Shown in pieces: positions 14,753 to 23,129 of a stretch of DNA of 40,580 nt. The DNA is taken from contig JAGAAF010000011.1 in NCBI GenBank assembly GCA_017615435.1, positions 1 to 40,580 on the forward strand. The letters are read 5' to 3'. The stretch comes from Bacteroidales bacterium. GTDB lineage: Bacteria > Bacteroidota > Bacteroidia > Bacteroidales > UBA932. The translations under genes were made by a program, and so were the position numbers. The notes under the pieces are model-generated. The model ran no database searches and had not been told where the DNA came from. It saw only the letters and a program-made list of their open reading frames with translations. The stretch's first letter is position 1. Each line of letters opens with the position of its first letter.

Positions 14753-15682
14753 ATGAAAACTTCAAGACGCTTTTCACGCGGCGTGCTGAACCACGTCTAC
14801 CAACGAACCGTAAACGGGTTCGTTATCTTCTATTGCATAAGCGACTATCTGGTCTATTTTACTACGATGTGCGTAGTCGCTCGTAAATATGGTGTGCGCA
14901 TTCTGATGGTTTCGCTGATGCCGGACCATATCCACATCTCCGCCATCGCTTCAAGGAAACAGGACTTATCTGCCTTTATGAGAGAGTTGAACAAATCCTT
15001 TTCTTATAATCACAACATTGTTTGTCACCACTCCGGTTCTCTCTTTGACAGTCCCTTTGGAAGCGCGCCTAAGTATGGCGACAAAAATGTTCGCACCAAT
15101 CTCATCTATGTCGGGAATAACGGCCCGGAGCGCAAACTCGCCGCCAAAGCAGAGGAATACAGATGGAATTTCCTCGCCTATGCGGAGACTGACCATCCGT
15201 TCTCCGAAAAGTTGGTTGTCCGCAGGGCATCCAGTAAAATGAGGAGAGCGCTTAGTGAGGTCAAGTCGACTTTCGCGAAGGGGAGGCCGATGGCGTATAT
15301 GCAGTTGAAGCGCCTATTCTCAAAGCTGGACAGCAAGGAGAAAGAGCAACTGACAGACTTTATTATCTGCACATATAATGTAATAGACTACACTGCCGCC
15401 ATCAAATACTTCGGTAGTTATGAGGATATGTTACTCGCGATGCATAGTACAACCGGCAGCGAGCACGATATCAACGAAGTCGTAATCGGTAAGTCTGACG
15501 CACATTATTCCAGGATGTCTTCAGTTTGTCTCAAAACACATGGGCTTAAGGACATCCATGATGTTCTCGCACTGGACAATGAGGCAAAAATGTATGTGTT
15601 TCAGCTTTTGCAGGCGCAAACAGATGCTCTGCTGGAGCAGATCTGCGCGTTTTTGCGTATCCCCTTCAAAAAGGTCAAATGA
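14753..15682 (+). CDS. REP-associated tyrosine transposase-like protein (RAYT, Y1/HUH)
   Basis: A 309-residue HUH-type single-strand nuclease. The metal-binding pair is HIH at residues 59-61 within LMPDHIHISAIA, and the likely catalytic tyrosine is Tyr85 in LNKSFSYNHN, the place where RAYTs carry their Y1 residue; GSLFDSPFGS and the NLIYVGNN segment correspond to the downstream RAYT core. The C-terminal half (about 165-309) is an added helical region, long for the family. RAYTs usually act on dispersed palindromic repeats instead of mobilising their own gene. It stands alone, without a partner tnpB or insertion-sequence ends. CATG tetramers occur at 15539 and 15557, unlike core genes. Confidence 0.82.
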   Translation: MKTSRRFSRGVLNHVYQRTVNGFVIFYCISDYLVYFTTMCVVARKYGVRILMVSLMPDHIHISAIASRKQDLSAFMRELNKSFSYNHNIVCHHSGSLFDSPFGSAPKYGDKNVRTNLIYVGNNGPERKLAAKAEEYRWNFLAYAETDHPFSEKLVVRRASSKMRRALSEVKSTFAKGRPMAYMQLKRLFSKLDSKEKEQLTDFIICTYNVIDYTAAIKYFGSYEDMLLAMHSTTGSEHDINEVVIGKSDAHYSRMSSVCLKTHGLKDIHDVLALDNEAKMYVFQLLQAQTDALLEQICAFLRIPFKKVK

Positions 15683-15878
15683 GGCGTGTTTTGCAACTCG
15701 CTGACACATAGGGCTTTATGTAAAACGACACACCTCGAAAAAAGCATATCGTTTTGTGTAAAACGCTGCATTTCAGTAGGTTATGAAACACGCGTTGCCG
15801 GGGAGCACAGGGAGTCGGGAAACATGCAGCGCCAGGGTGGGAGGAAAGGACAGGGGCCGGGGAGCACGTGGTGAAGAA
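15683..15878. other. Intergenic region after RAYT with degenerate repeats
   Basis: GTAAAACG occurs at about 15720 and 15758 in two related 25-base stretches, and AAAACGA/TCGTTTT (15722-15728, 15749-15755) forms an inverted repeat. These resemble the hairpin at 14615-14648, as REP-like elements beside a RAYT might. No gene is credible here. Confidence 0.45.
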
Positions 15879-15917
15879 GACTTGCAAAGCTCCGGCGGAT
15901 TGGCTATTTTTGTAAGA
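15879..15917 (+). promoter_or_regulatory. Fumarase promoter, second copy of the duplicated promoter sequence
   Basis: TTG at 15882-15884, 20 bases, TATTTTTG at 15905-15912, then 31 bases to the ATG of the fumarase gene. It shares about 32 of 39 positions with 14694-14732. Confidence 0.68.
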
Positions 15918-15943
15918 TAGGACACTAAATAACATCTATTATA

Positions 15944-17590
15944 ATGGCTGAATTTAAGTATGCGCCGATGTTCCAGCTCGGCGAAGACAAGACTGAGTAT
16001 TACAAGATTCCGGGATCGGAAAAACTCGTAAAGACCTCTAAGCTCGGAGGTCATTGCGGATGCGGAGGCAAGACCATCCTCGAGGTTTCGCCCGAGGCGC
16101 TGACGCTGGTAGCCCAGCAGTCGTTCCACGATTGCCAGTTTATGCTGCGCCGCGCACACAACGAGCAGGTGGCGGCGATTCTGCACGACCCGGAGGCTTC
16201 AGAGAACGACAAATACGTCGCTCTGCAGTTCCTTCGCAACGCGGAGACTGCCGTGAAGGGCGTGCTCCCGTTCTGCCAGGACACCGGAACTGCCATTATC
16301 CACGGCGAAAAGGGCCAGCACGTCTGGACCGATTTCGAGGATGAGGAGGCGCTTTCAAGAGGCGTGTTCAACTGCTACACGCAGGAGAATCTCCGCTATA
16401 GCCAGAACGCCCCGCTCGATATGTACAACGAGGTCAACACGAAGTGCAACCTCCCCGCGCAGATCGACATCGAGGCCACACAGGGCGACGAATACCGCTT
16501 CATTATGGTCGCCAAGGGCGGCGGCAGCGCAAACAAGACCTACTTCTATCCTATGACCAAGGCCACCATCCAGAACGAGGGCACACTCCTTCCGTTCCTG
16601 GTGGAGAAGATGAGGAGCCTCGGCACCGCGGCCTGCCCGCCTTACCACATCGCATTCGTGATCGGCGGCACCAGCGCGGAGAAGAACCTCCTCACTGTCA
16701 AGCTCGCGAGCATCAAGTACTACGACGAACTCCCCACCACGGGCGACGAGACCGGCCGCGCTTTCCGCGACATCGACCTCGAGCAGAAGCTCCTGAAGGA
16801 GGCTGCCAAGATCGGCCTGGGCGCGCAGTTCGGAGGCAAGTACCTTGCGCACGATATCCGCGTCATCCGTCTGCCCCGCCACGGCGCCAGCTGCCCGATC
16901 GGTATGGGCGTGAGCTGCTCGGCCGACCGTAATATCAAGAGCAAGATCAACGCCGACGGCGTGTGGATCGAGAAGATGGACACCAACCCGTCCGAGCTCA
17001 TTCCGGAAGAGTACCGCCGTCCGGGCGAGGGTGCGAAGGGAATCGAGATAGACCTCGACAAGGGCATAGACGCCGTCCGCGCCGAACTCTCGAAGTATCC
17101 GGTCAGCACGCGTGTGAACCTCAAGGGCACGATCATAGTCGCCCGCGACATCGCGCACGCGAAGTTGAAGGCAAGGCTGGATGCGGGCGAGGGACTGCCT
17201 CAGTACTTCAAGGATTACCCGGTGCTCTATGCCGGTCCCGCGAAGACTCCGGAAGGATATCCGTGCGGCTCGATGGGCCCGACGACCGCCAACCGTATGG
17301 ACCCGTATGTGGACGAGTTCCAGGCCAACGGCGCTTCGCTGGTGATGATTGCGAAGGGCAACCGCACCCAGCAGGTGACCGACGCGTGCAAGAAGCACGG
17401 CGGATTCTATCTGGGAACTATCGGCGGTGTGGCTGCAGTGCTTTCGCAGGACAGCATCCGTTCGATCGAGTGCGTGGAGTATCCCGAACTGGGAATGGAA
17501 GCTGTGTGGAAGATCAGAGTCGAGGACTTCCCGGCATTCATCCTGGTGGACGACAAGGGCAACGATTTCTTCAAGAAACTCGGACTATAA
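15944..17590 (+). CDS. Fumarate hydratase, class I (4Fe-4S)
   Basis: A 548-residue single-chain class I fumarase that interconverts fumarate and malate, part of the reductive branch by which Bacteroidales make succinate and propionate. The iron-sulfur cysteines are probably Cys111 (PFCQDTGT), Cys231 ([17 protein letters not shown]) and Cys325 (GVSCSADRN), by spacing compared with structurally known class I enzymes. The C-terminal beta domain carries [14 protein letters not shown] and GNRTQQV. The full length and one chain distinguish it from two-subunit forms. It has its own promoter just upstream and is followed after 12 bases by the CBM9-like lipoprotein gene. Confidence 0.95.
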   Translation: MAEFKYAPMFQLGEDKTEYYKIPGSEKLVKTSKLGGHCGCGGKTILEVSPEALTLVAQQSFHDCQFMLRRAHNEQVAAILHDPEASENDKYVALQFLRNAETAVKGVLPFCQDTGTAIIHGEKGQHVWTDFEDEEALSRGVFNCYTQENLRYSQNAPLDMYNEVNTKCNLPAQIDIEATQGDEYRFIMVAKGGGSANKTYFYPMTKATIQNEGTLLPFLVEKMRSLGTAACPPYHIAFVIGGTSAEKNLLTVKLASIKYYDELPTTGDETGRAFRDIDLEQKLLKEAAKIGLGAQFGGKYLAHDIRVIRLPRHGASCPIGMGVSCSADRNIKSKINADGVWIEKMDTNPSELIPEEYRRPGEGAKGIEIDLDKGIDAVRAELSKYPVSTRVNLKGTIIVARDIAHAKLKARLDAGEGLPQYFKDYPVLYAGPAKTPEGYPCGSMGPTTANRMDPYVDEFQANGASLVMIAKGNRTQQVTDACKKHGGFYLGTIGGVAAVLSQDSIRSIECVEYPELGMEAVWKIRVEDFPAFILVDDKGNDFFKKLGL

Positions 17591-17602
17591 CTTCCCATCG
17601 TT

Positions 17603-18220
17603 ATGAAAAGATTATTAGTTGCATTGGTTGCACTGTCTCTGCTGGTTTCGTGCGGCGGCAGGGGAGGGAACGTTTTCCGTATCGGCCCGGTGGCGGAGAT
17701 AAACACGCTTCACGCTCCTTGGGACGGTCTGGACGACAACACCCTGTTCCGCTGTTTCTCAGACAGCGAGTGGTTCTACTTTATGTATGAGGTGGAGGAT
17801 GCCACTATAACTCTCGTGGAGGATTATCAGGGCGAAAAAGATGTGGAGCCTGAAGACAGGGTTGAGATTTTCTTCAGCCCTCGCGAGGAGATGGACATCT
17901 ACTGGTGCGCAGAAATTGATCCTGCCGGAAGGGTGCTCGACTACGAGTCGAAGTACTACAGAATAATGGACTATGGCTGGAACTTCCGTACTTTGGAGAT
18001 TGCCACCAACATAAAGGAGTATGGTTACACATTGTGGGGAAAAGTCTCGAAAGAGGAACTTCGCAGTCTGGGGGTGGATCTTTCCACTTTCCGGATGGGC
18101 GTGTTCCGCGCAGACTTCAGGCCGGACGGCTCCGTGAACTGGTATTCCGCAGTGCCCACCGCAGACAAATCTCCTGATTTCCATAAACCCGATCTGCTGT
18201 TCCAGGCTTCTATGCGTTAA
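17603..18220 (+). CDS. CBM9-like lipoprotein
   Basis: A 205-residue lipoprotein with Cys17 in the lipobox (LLVSC). The rest resembles family 9 carbohydrate-binding (CBM9, DOMON-like) modules: PWDGLDDNTLFRCFSDSEWFYF opens the fold, EDRVEIFFSP gives the typical acidic strand, and MGVFRADFRPDG with NWYSAVPT closes it. These modules bind sugars at the cell surface. It ends two bases before the ECF sigma factor ATG, which ties it to the polysaccharide locus rather than to fumarase, although it might be read from the fumarase promoter. Confidence 0.75.
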   Translation: MKRLLVALVALSLLVSCGGRGGNVFRIGPVAEINTLHAPWDGLDDNTLFRCFSDSEWFYFMYEVEDATITLVEDYQGEKDVEPEDRVEIFFSPREEMDIYWCAEIDPAGRVLDYESKYYRIMDYGWNFRTLEIATNIKEYGYTLWGKVSKEELRSLGVDLSTFRMGVFRADFRPDGSVNWYSAVPTADKSPDFHKPDLLFQASMR

Positions 18221-18221
18221 T

Positions 18222-18752
18222 ATGTTGTTGGACAGAGCAACTCTCGAACGCCTGTACTACGAATACGCCCCGCGTATGGTGGCGTTTTCGCGGCGTATGC
18301 TGGGCGACGAGAAAATTGCTGAAGACCTGGTGCAGGATGTCTTTATCCGGCTTTGGGAAAAGTATCAGGGGAAAGACATTGAGAACTGGCAGCCTCTCAT
18401 TTTTACGATGACGAGGAACCGGTGTCTGGATACCCTGAAAAACCTGAAATACAAGAATAGTCCCCTTAATATTAATATAGGTATAACTCCTCAGGAGGAG
18501 ATGCTGTTTATGGAGGATTTTTCTGTGGGAGATTCGGTGGTCGAAGAGAATCTTATGGCCGCGGAATTGAACCGGGAGATAGATTCGATCGTGGCGACTC
18601 TCTCGCCCCGCTGCAGGGAGGTCTTTGTGATGAGCCGCCTGAAAGGTATGCACAACAAAGAAATTGCGGTCGCTCTGGAAATCTCCGAGAAGGCCGTGGA
18701 AAAGCACATAAGCAAGGCGCTGAAAACTCTCAGAAGAAATATTAAAAGTTAG
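18222..18752 (+). CDS. ECF RNA polymerase sigma factor, FecI/Bacteroides type
   Basis: A 176-residue extracytoplasmic-function sigma factor. Region 2 is at about 8-75 (YYEYAPRMVAFSRRMLG, DLVQDVFIRLWE, FTMTRNRCLDTLK); region 4 at about 118-172 with the helix-turn-helix NKEIAVALEISEKAVEKHIS. It matches the Bacteroides sigma-70 family that pairs with FecR-like anti-sigma factors and STN-containing SusC receptors. The partner FecR gene follows at once, and the next gene is an STN-bearing SusC, so it most likely activates the SusC promoter when the ligand is taken up. Confidence 0.93.
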   Translation: MLLDRATLERLYYEYAPRMVAFSRRMLGDEKIAEDLVQDVFIRLWEKYQGKDIENWQPLIFTMTRNRCLDTLKNLKYKNSPLNINIGITPQEEMLFMEDFSVGDSVVEENLMAAELNREIDSIVATLSPRCREVFVMSRLKGMHNKEIAVALEISEKAVEKHISKALKTLRRNIKS

Positions 18753-18770
18753 AGGTAGGGTTGCACCCCA

Positions 18771-18819
18771 ATGCAATCGTTTTTATTATAGACCACGTAT
18801 TAATGACAAACGATTGCAT
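18771..18819. repeat. 12-bp perfect inverted repeat over the fecR translation start
   Basis: ATGCAATCGTTT (18771-18782) and AAACGATTGCAT (18808-18819) are exact reverse complements with a 25-base loop. The loop holds the ATG at 18803, and the right arm carries most of the ATG at 18818. In mRNA the hairpin would cover the anti-sigma start region; in DNA it could be an operator. Confidence 0.75.
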
Positions 18820-19780
18820 GAAAGAAATCGCTTTCAGGTATTTTTCCGGCGATATCTCCCCTGAATCGGCACGGCTCCTTCGTGAGTTTCTCTCAGAAGG
18901 AGAGGAAAATTGCGAGCAGTTCCGTCAGTGGGAAAGCGAATGGAAAAAGAACCATATCCCCACCATCCATCAGGTTATTTCCTATAAACATCTGACCCGA
19001 AAAATAGTCGGAAGGAAAATCTTCCGTGTCGGATCAGGCGTGATGGCTGCAGTAGCGGCCGTGGCGGTTGTCGTCTTTTTTGCTTTTGGAGTGCCGTGGG
19101 GGAGCCATAGTGAATCATCCGAAGAAATCAGGCCCTACACGGTTTCTGTGGAAACCCGCTCGTGTGAGCAGACCAAGGTCGTCCTTCCGGACAGCACCGT
19201 GGTCTGGCTGAACGCCTCGTCCCGCCTCACCTATAGCCAGAACTATAAAAAAGGCGACCGTGCCGTTTGTCTGGAGGGTGAGGGCTTCTTCGATGTCCGC
19301 CACGATGAATCAAGCCCATTCGTGGTGAAAATGGGAGAAAATGAAATCAAGGTCTACGGAACGAGGTTCAATGCCTGCGCGTATCCGGCAGAAGATGTCG
19401 TCGAAGCGGTCCTACTTGAAGGCAGCATCGCTTTTTCCAACAATTCCGTTATGGTCCAGATGCAGCCGGGAGAAATCCTGTTATTCAATAATGCCAACCG
19501 AAAGTTGTTCAAATCAACGGGCGATGTTTTGAGCCGCACAAGTTGGATGGATGGGACAATCGTGTACTCCCGTATTGATATTGAATCACTGCTTAAACGT
19601 ATTTCTTCCGTGTACGGAGAAAAAATTGTTTTCAAGTCGAACGGCAAACCGACACATCCTTTCGCAATTATTCTCAATATCAAAGAAACGATCCCCAATA
19701 TCCTGGATGCGATCAATATGATATGCCCTGTCAAGTGGACTTCCGGTCCCGACGGGGAGTATGTAGTTGAAACCATATAA
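18803..19780 (+). CDS. FecR-family anti-sigma factor
   Basis: A 325-residue inner-membrane anti-sigma factor. The N-terminal cytoplasmic part (about 1-70, KEIAFRYFSGDISPESARLL) binds the sigma factor; one transmembrane segment lies near 78-98 (GVMAAVAAVAVVVFFAFGV). The periplasmic FecR domain includes TKVVLPDSTVVWLNASSRLT, GEGFFDVRHDESSPFVV and IKVYGTRFNACAY, followed by a secretin-like C-terminal part (IDIESLLKRISSVYGEKIVF) that receives the STN signal. Start choice: ATG 18803 or ATG 18818 both fit; both lie within the inverted repeat at 18771-18819. It is 12 bases from the SusC start. Confidence 0.92.
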   Translation: MTNDCMKEIAFRYFSGDISPESARLLREFLSEGEENCEQFRQWESEWKKNHIPTIHQVISYKHLTRKIVGRKIFRVGSGVMAAVAAVAVVVFFAFGVPWGSHSESSEEIRPYTVSVETRSCEQTKVVLPDSTVVWLNASSRLTYSQNYKKGDRAVCLEGEGFFDVRHDESSPFVVKMGENEIKVYGTRFNACAYPAEDVVEAVLLEGSIAFSNNSVMVQMQPGEILLFNNANRKLFKSTGDVLSRTSWMDGTIVYSRIDIESLLKRISSVYGEKIVFKSNGKPTHPFAIILNIKETIPNILDAINMICPVKWTSGPDGEYVVETI

Positions 19781-19792
19781 TTAACCTAACAT

Positions 19793-22700
19793 ATGTTAAA
19801 GACCATTCTGAAAAGGTTTGTGTCGGCGGTTGTTTTTGCAACGGTCTTCGTTGCCCCGTCTTTCGCACAAACCGTCACCAAGACGTTCGTGAATGAGCCT
19901 CTCGTCTCTGTGCTTAAAGAAGTAGGAAGCCAGACAGGGTGCTCGTTCATCTACGAGCCCGACGACATCAAAAACGCACCGGCTGTCAGTGCGTCTTTCG
20001 AGAGCGAGCCGCTCGCGTCAGTGCTGTCCAAGGTGCTGAGGCCTCCGTTCAAGTTCGAGATCAAAGGCTCCATCGTGATTATCACGAAAGAAGCCTCATC
20101 CGGCTCGGGCAAGGATAAGGCTCAGACCAAGGGCCATATCGTGACCGGTACCGTGTTCGATATGCACGGCGAGCCGGTTATCGGCGCCACCGTGTGGATC
20201 AAAGGCACCAGAAGCGGAACCACCACCGACCTGGACGGCCGTTTCTCCATCAACCTTCAAGCTGAAGAAGGAATTCTTTGCGTTTCCTCTCTTGGCTATC
20301 AGGGATGGGAACTGGCGATAGGCAAGGGCCCGCAGACGCTGAACATCGTCCTCAAGGACGAAGCCAACCAGTTGGAAGAGGTGGTCGTCGTGGGTATGAA
20401 CAACCGCCAGACCAGGAGGTCCATCACCGGCGCAATCTCCACCATTCAGACGAGGGAACTCGTGCAGAGCCCTGTGGCCAACATCTCCAACGCTCTGGCG
20501 GGAAAACTCCCCGGCTTGTTCACCATTCAGAGTTCAGGCGAACCTGGAGCCGACGCTTCCGCCCTCTACATCCGCGGACTCGGCACCTACGGCACCAGCA
20601 CTCCTCTGGTGGTTATCGACGGACTTCCGCGAAACAAGGCGGACTTCGATATGCTGGATCCTAATGAAATCGAATCCATAACCATCTTGAAGGACGCGTC
20701 CTCATCTTCGCTGTATGGTATTCAGGGCGCAAACGGAGTCGTGGTGGTTACAACCAGACGCGGCTCGGGCGACGAGCGCCCCAAGATGTCGTTCACTATG
20801 CAGCAGGCTCTTCAGCAGCCCATCCGTCTTCCCCAGACCCTGAGTTCCTACGAGCAGGCGCTGTACAATCGTGCGGTAGACTATAACGACGGCCAGCCGC
20901 TTCGTTACACGGACGAAGTGCTTGAAATAATCAAGAACGGTTCGGATCCCTATCAGTATCCTAATACTGACTGGTTCGACGTGGTCCTGAAAGACCACTC
21001 CTGGCAGTCTCAGTATAATGTGAACATCTCCGGCTCGGCAGGAAAGATGCACAAAATCAACTACTTCGTGTCCGGAAGTTACATCCGTCAGGGAACCCTC
21101 CTGAACCACGAAGACGAGTTCGAAGCGAACTACGGCGTGAAGTCGAAGTACGACAGGTATAACTTCCGCTCGAACATCGACTTCCAGGCCACCAGTATGC
21201 TGACCATACGTATCGACCTCGCAGGCCGACTGGAGACGAGGATAGGACCGAGCATCAGTTTCCCCTACATCTTCGGCCAGATAACCAGCCGTCTGCCCGG
21301 CACGCAGTCCATCTACAACCCGGACGGCACACTTGCCGCAGGTAGTGCTCTGGAAATACCTTTCAAGCCCGGCAACCCTTACGGACTCATTACCCGCAGC
21401 GGTTATTATAAGAACGGTTCCAACGTGATGAACGGAACAATCTCTGTGCGCCACACCCTGGACTTCATCACGAAGGGCTTGAGTGTGATGGCGTACTTCA
21501 GTTTCGAGAACACCAGTAATCTGAACCGTTCCTGGAGCCAGGACTTTGAATCATTCTGGTACAGGGGCAAGGATATCGACGGCAACGACGTCTACCAGGA
21601 CTACACCACCAACGGTCGTCTCTCCGCCAGCACAAGTGGGTATGCCGAGCGCTACACGTATATGGATGCCCGTATCAATTACGACCGTGAATTCGGAAAA
21701 CATCAGGTGAATGCGCAGTTGCTTGCTAACCGCACTATCAAGGACATTCAGAGTTCGGAGTATATGTATGCCTATCAGGGCCTCAGCGGCCGTGTCACAT
21801 ACAACTGGGCGAGAAGGTATTTCCTTGAAGCCAACATCGGTTACAACGGCTCCGAAAACTTCCCTCCCGGAAGACGCTATGGTTTGTTCCCCGCATTCTC
21901 CGTTGGCTGGCTGCTCAACGAAGAGCCGTGGATGGATATGCCCGAATGGGTGAAGATATTGAAGCTCAGAACTTCTTACGGAGTCGTGGGTAACGACCAG
22001 ATCGGCGGCAGCCGCTTCCTGTTCATTACTGAATTCGGCCCCGGCGGCGGTTACAACTATCCGGGCGGAAGCATCTTCCCGTGGGGCTATTATTTCGGCA
22101 CTACCAACGGCGGTACGAATGCAGCCGGAGGCCACAACCAGACCCGTTTCGGAAATGCCTTCGTTACTTGGGAGAAAGCCAAGAAGATGAACGTCGGATT
22201 CGACCTTTCCCTGTTCAAGGACAATGCTCTGAACTTCACGGTGGACTACTTCCGCGAGATGCGTGACAACATCCTCACTGAAGCCGGAAGCGTTCCGGAC
22301 TATGTGGGAATCGCCACGGTGGCCCCGCGTAATTCCGGAAAGGTGTTTAACCACGGTCTGGAGGCAGAGATAAGGTTCAATAAGAGGATTACTTCTGAAT
22401 TGTCCGTGTTTGCCAATATCCAGGGAACCTGGGCCAAGAACAAGGTGCTGGAAAACGACCAGCCGACCCCGGCGTTCGATTACCAGGACCTCCGCGGTTA
22501 TGAAATCGGATGCTCCCTCGGCTACCACGCACTGGGCCTGTTCCAGAGCCAGGAAGAGATTGACAACAGTCCGACCCAGAAGTTCGGCCCGGTAATCCCC
22601 GGCGACATCAAGTATGAAGACACCAATAAAGACGGCGTGATAGATCCGGACGACCGAGTTCCCCTCAAGGTCTTCTCCGTCCCTACCTTCACGGGCGGCC

Positions 22701-23125
22701 TTTCCTTCGGCGTGAACTTCAAGGGCTTCGACTTCTCTATGATGCTCAGCGGAGCACTCGGAGGCACAGCCAGGTTCTTCGTCTATCCTTCGAGTATCAT
22801 CAACCTCCAGAGGTGGACCCCGAGCAACACGGACGCCCTTCTCCCGGTTGCGCACACCACCGCTAACAACACTGAGGCAAGCGACTATAACATAATGAAG
22901 ACGGACTACCTCAAACTCAGGAACGTGGAGTTTGGATACACTATCCCGCGCACCTCTCTTCAGAAGATTGGAGTCCAGAGCGCCAGAGTCTACGTGAACG
23001 CGCAGAATGTGGCCGTCTGGGACACGCTGTGGCTTAAGGACCGCGATCCTGAAGCGGCTGGTAGCGGCACTCTCCCTTATCCTCTTCAGAGAATTATTAA
23101 TATGGGTATTCGTTTCGATCTGTAG
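19793..23125 (+). CDS. SusC-like TonB-dependent receptor with STN signalling domain (copy 1)
   Basis: A 1110-residue outer-membrane glycan transporter. Signal peptide to Ala25 (APSFAQ); STN domain about 28-97 (VTKTFVNEPLVSVLKEVGSQ), which talks to FecR; a carboxypeptidase-regulatory-like domain about 113-195 (VTGTVFDMHGEPVIGATVWI); TonB box and plug about 198-325 with the SusC signatures VGMNNRQTRRSITGAI and ITILKDASSSSLYGIQGANG; then the 22-strand barrel ending in LPYPLQRIINMGIRFDL. It imports oligosaccharide presented by SusD using TonB energy. The gene pairs with susD-like 23130 and is the first gene of module 1. Copy 2 at 28554 is clearly similar throughout but lacks the STN domain. Confidence 0.96.
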   Translation: MLKTILKRFVSAVVFATVFVAPSFAQTVTKTFVNEPLVSVLKEVGSQTGCSFIYEPDDIKNAPAVSASFESEPLASVLSKVLRPPFKFEIKGSIVIITKEASSGSGKDKAQTKGHIVTGTVFDMHGEPVIGATVWIKGTRSGTTTDLDGRFSINLQAEEGILCVSSLGYQGWELAIGKGPQTLNIVLKDEANQLEEVVVVGMNNRQTRRSITGAISTIQTRELVQSPVANISNALAGKLPGLFTIQSSGEPGADASALYIRGLGTYGTSTPLVVIDGLPRNKADFDMLDPNEIESITILKDASSSSLYGIQGANGVVVVTTRRGSGDERPKMSFTMQQALQQPIRLPQTLSSYEQALYNRAVDYNDGQPLRYTDEVLEIIKNGSDPYQYPNTDWFDVVLKDHSWQSQYNVNISGSAGKMHKINYFVSGSYIRQGTLLNHEDEFEANYGVKSKYDRYNFRSNIDFQATSMLTIRIDLAGRLETRIGPSISFPYIFGQITSRLPGTQSIYNPDGTLAAGSALEIPFKPGNPYGLITRSGYYKNGSNVMNGTISVRHTLDFITKGLSVMAYFSFENTSNLNRSWSQDFESFWYRGKDIDGNDVYQDYTTNGRLSASTSGYAERYTYMDARINYDREFGKHQVNAQLLANRTIKDIQSSEYMYAYQGLSGRVTYNWARRYFLEANIGYNGSENFPPGRRYGLFPAFSVGWLLNEEPWMDMPEWVKILKLRTSYGVVGNDQIGGSRFLFITEFGPGGGYNYPGGSIFPWGYYFGTTNGGTNAAGGHNQTRFGNAFVTWEKAKKMNVGFDLSLFKDNALNFTVDYFREMRDNILTEAGSVPDYVGIATVAPRNSGKVFNHGLEAEIRFNKRITSELSVFANIQGTWAKNKVLENDQPTPAFDYQDLRGYEIGCSLGYHALGLFQSQEEIDNSPTQKFGPVIPGDIKYEDTNKDGVIDPDDRVPLKVFSVPTFTGGLSFGVNFKGFDFSMMLSGALGGTARFFVYPSSIINLQRWTPSNTDALLPVAHTTANNTEASDYNIMKTDYLKLRNVEFGYTIPRTSLQKIGVQSARVYVNAQNVAVWDTLWLKDRDPEAAGSGTLPYPLQRIINMGIRFDL

Positions 23126-23129
23126 CAAT

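Noticed and set aside
15675..15935. An 86-codon minus-strand frame after the RAYT gene
   Set aside because: Its residues come from degenerate repeats, with no start signal and a span that covers the fumarase promoter.
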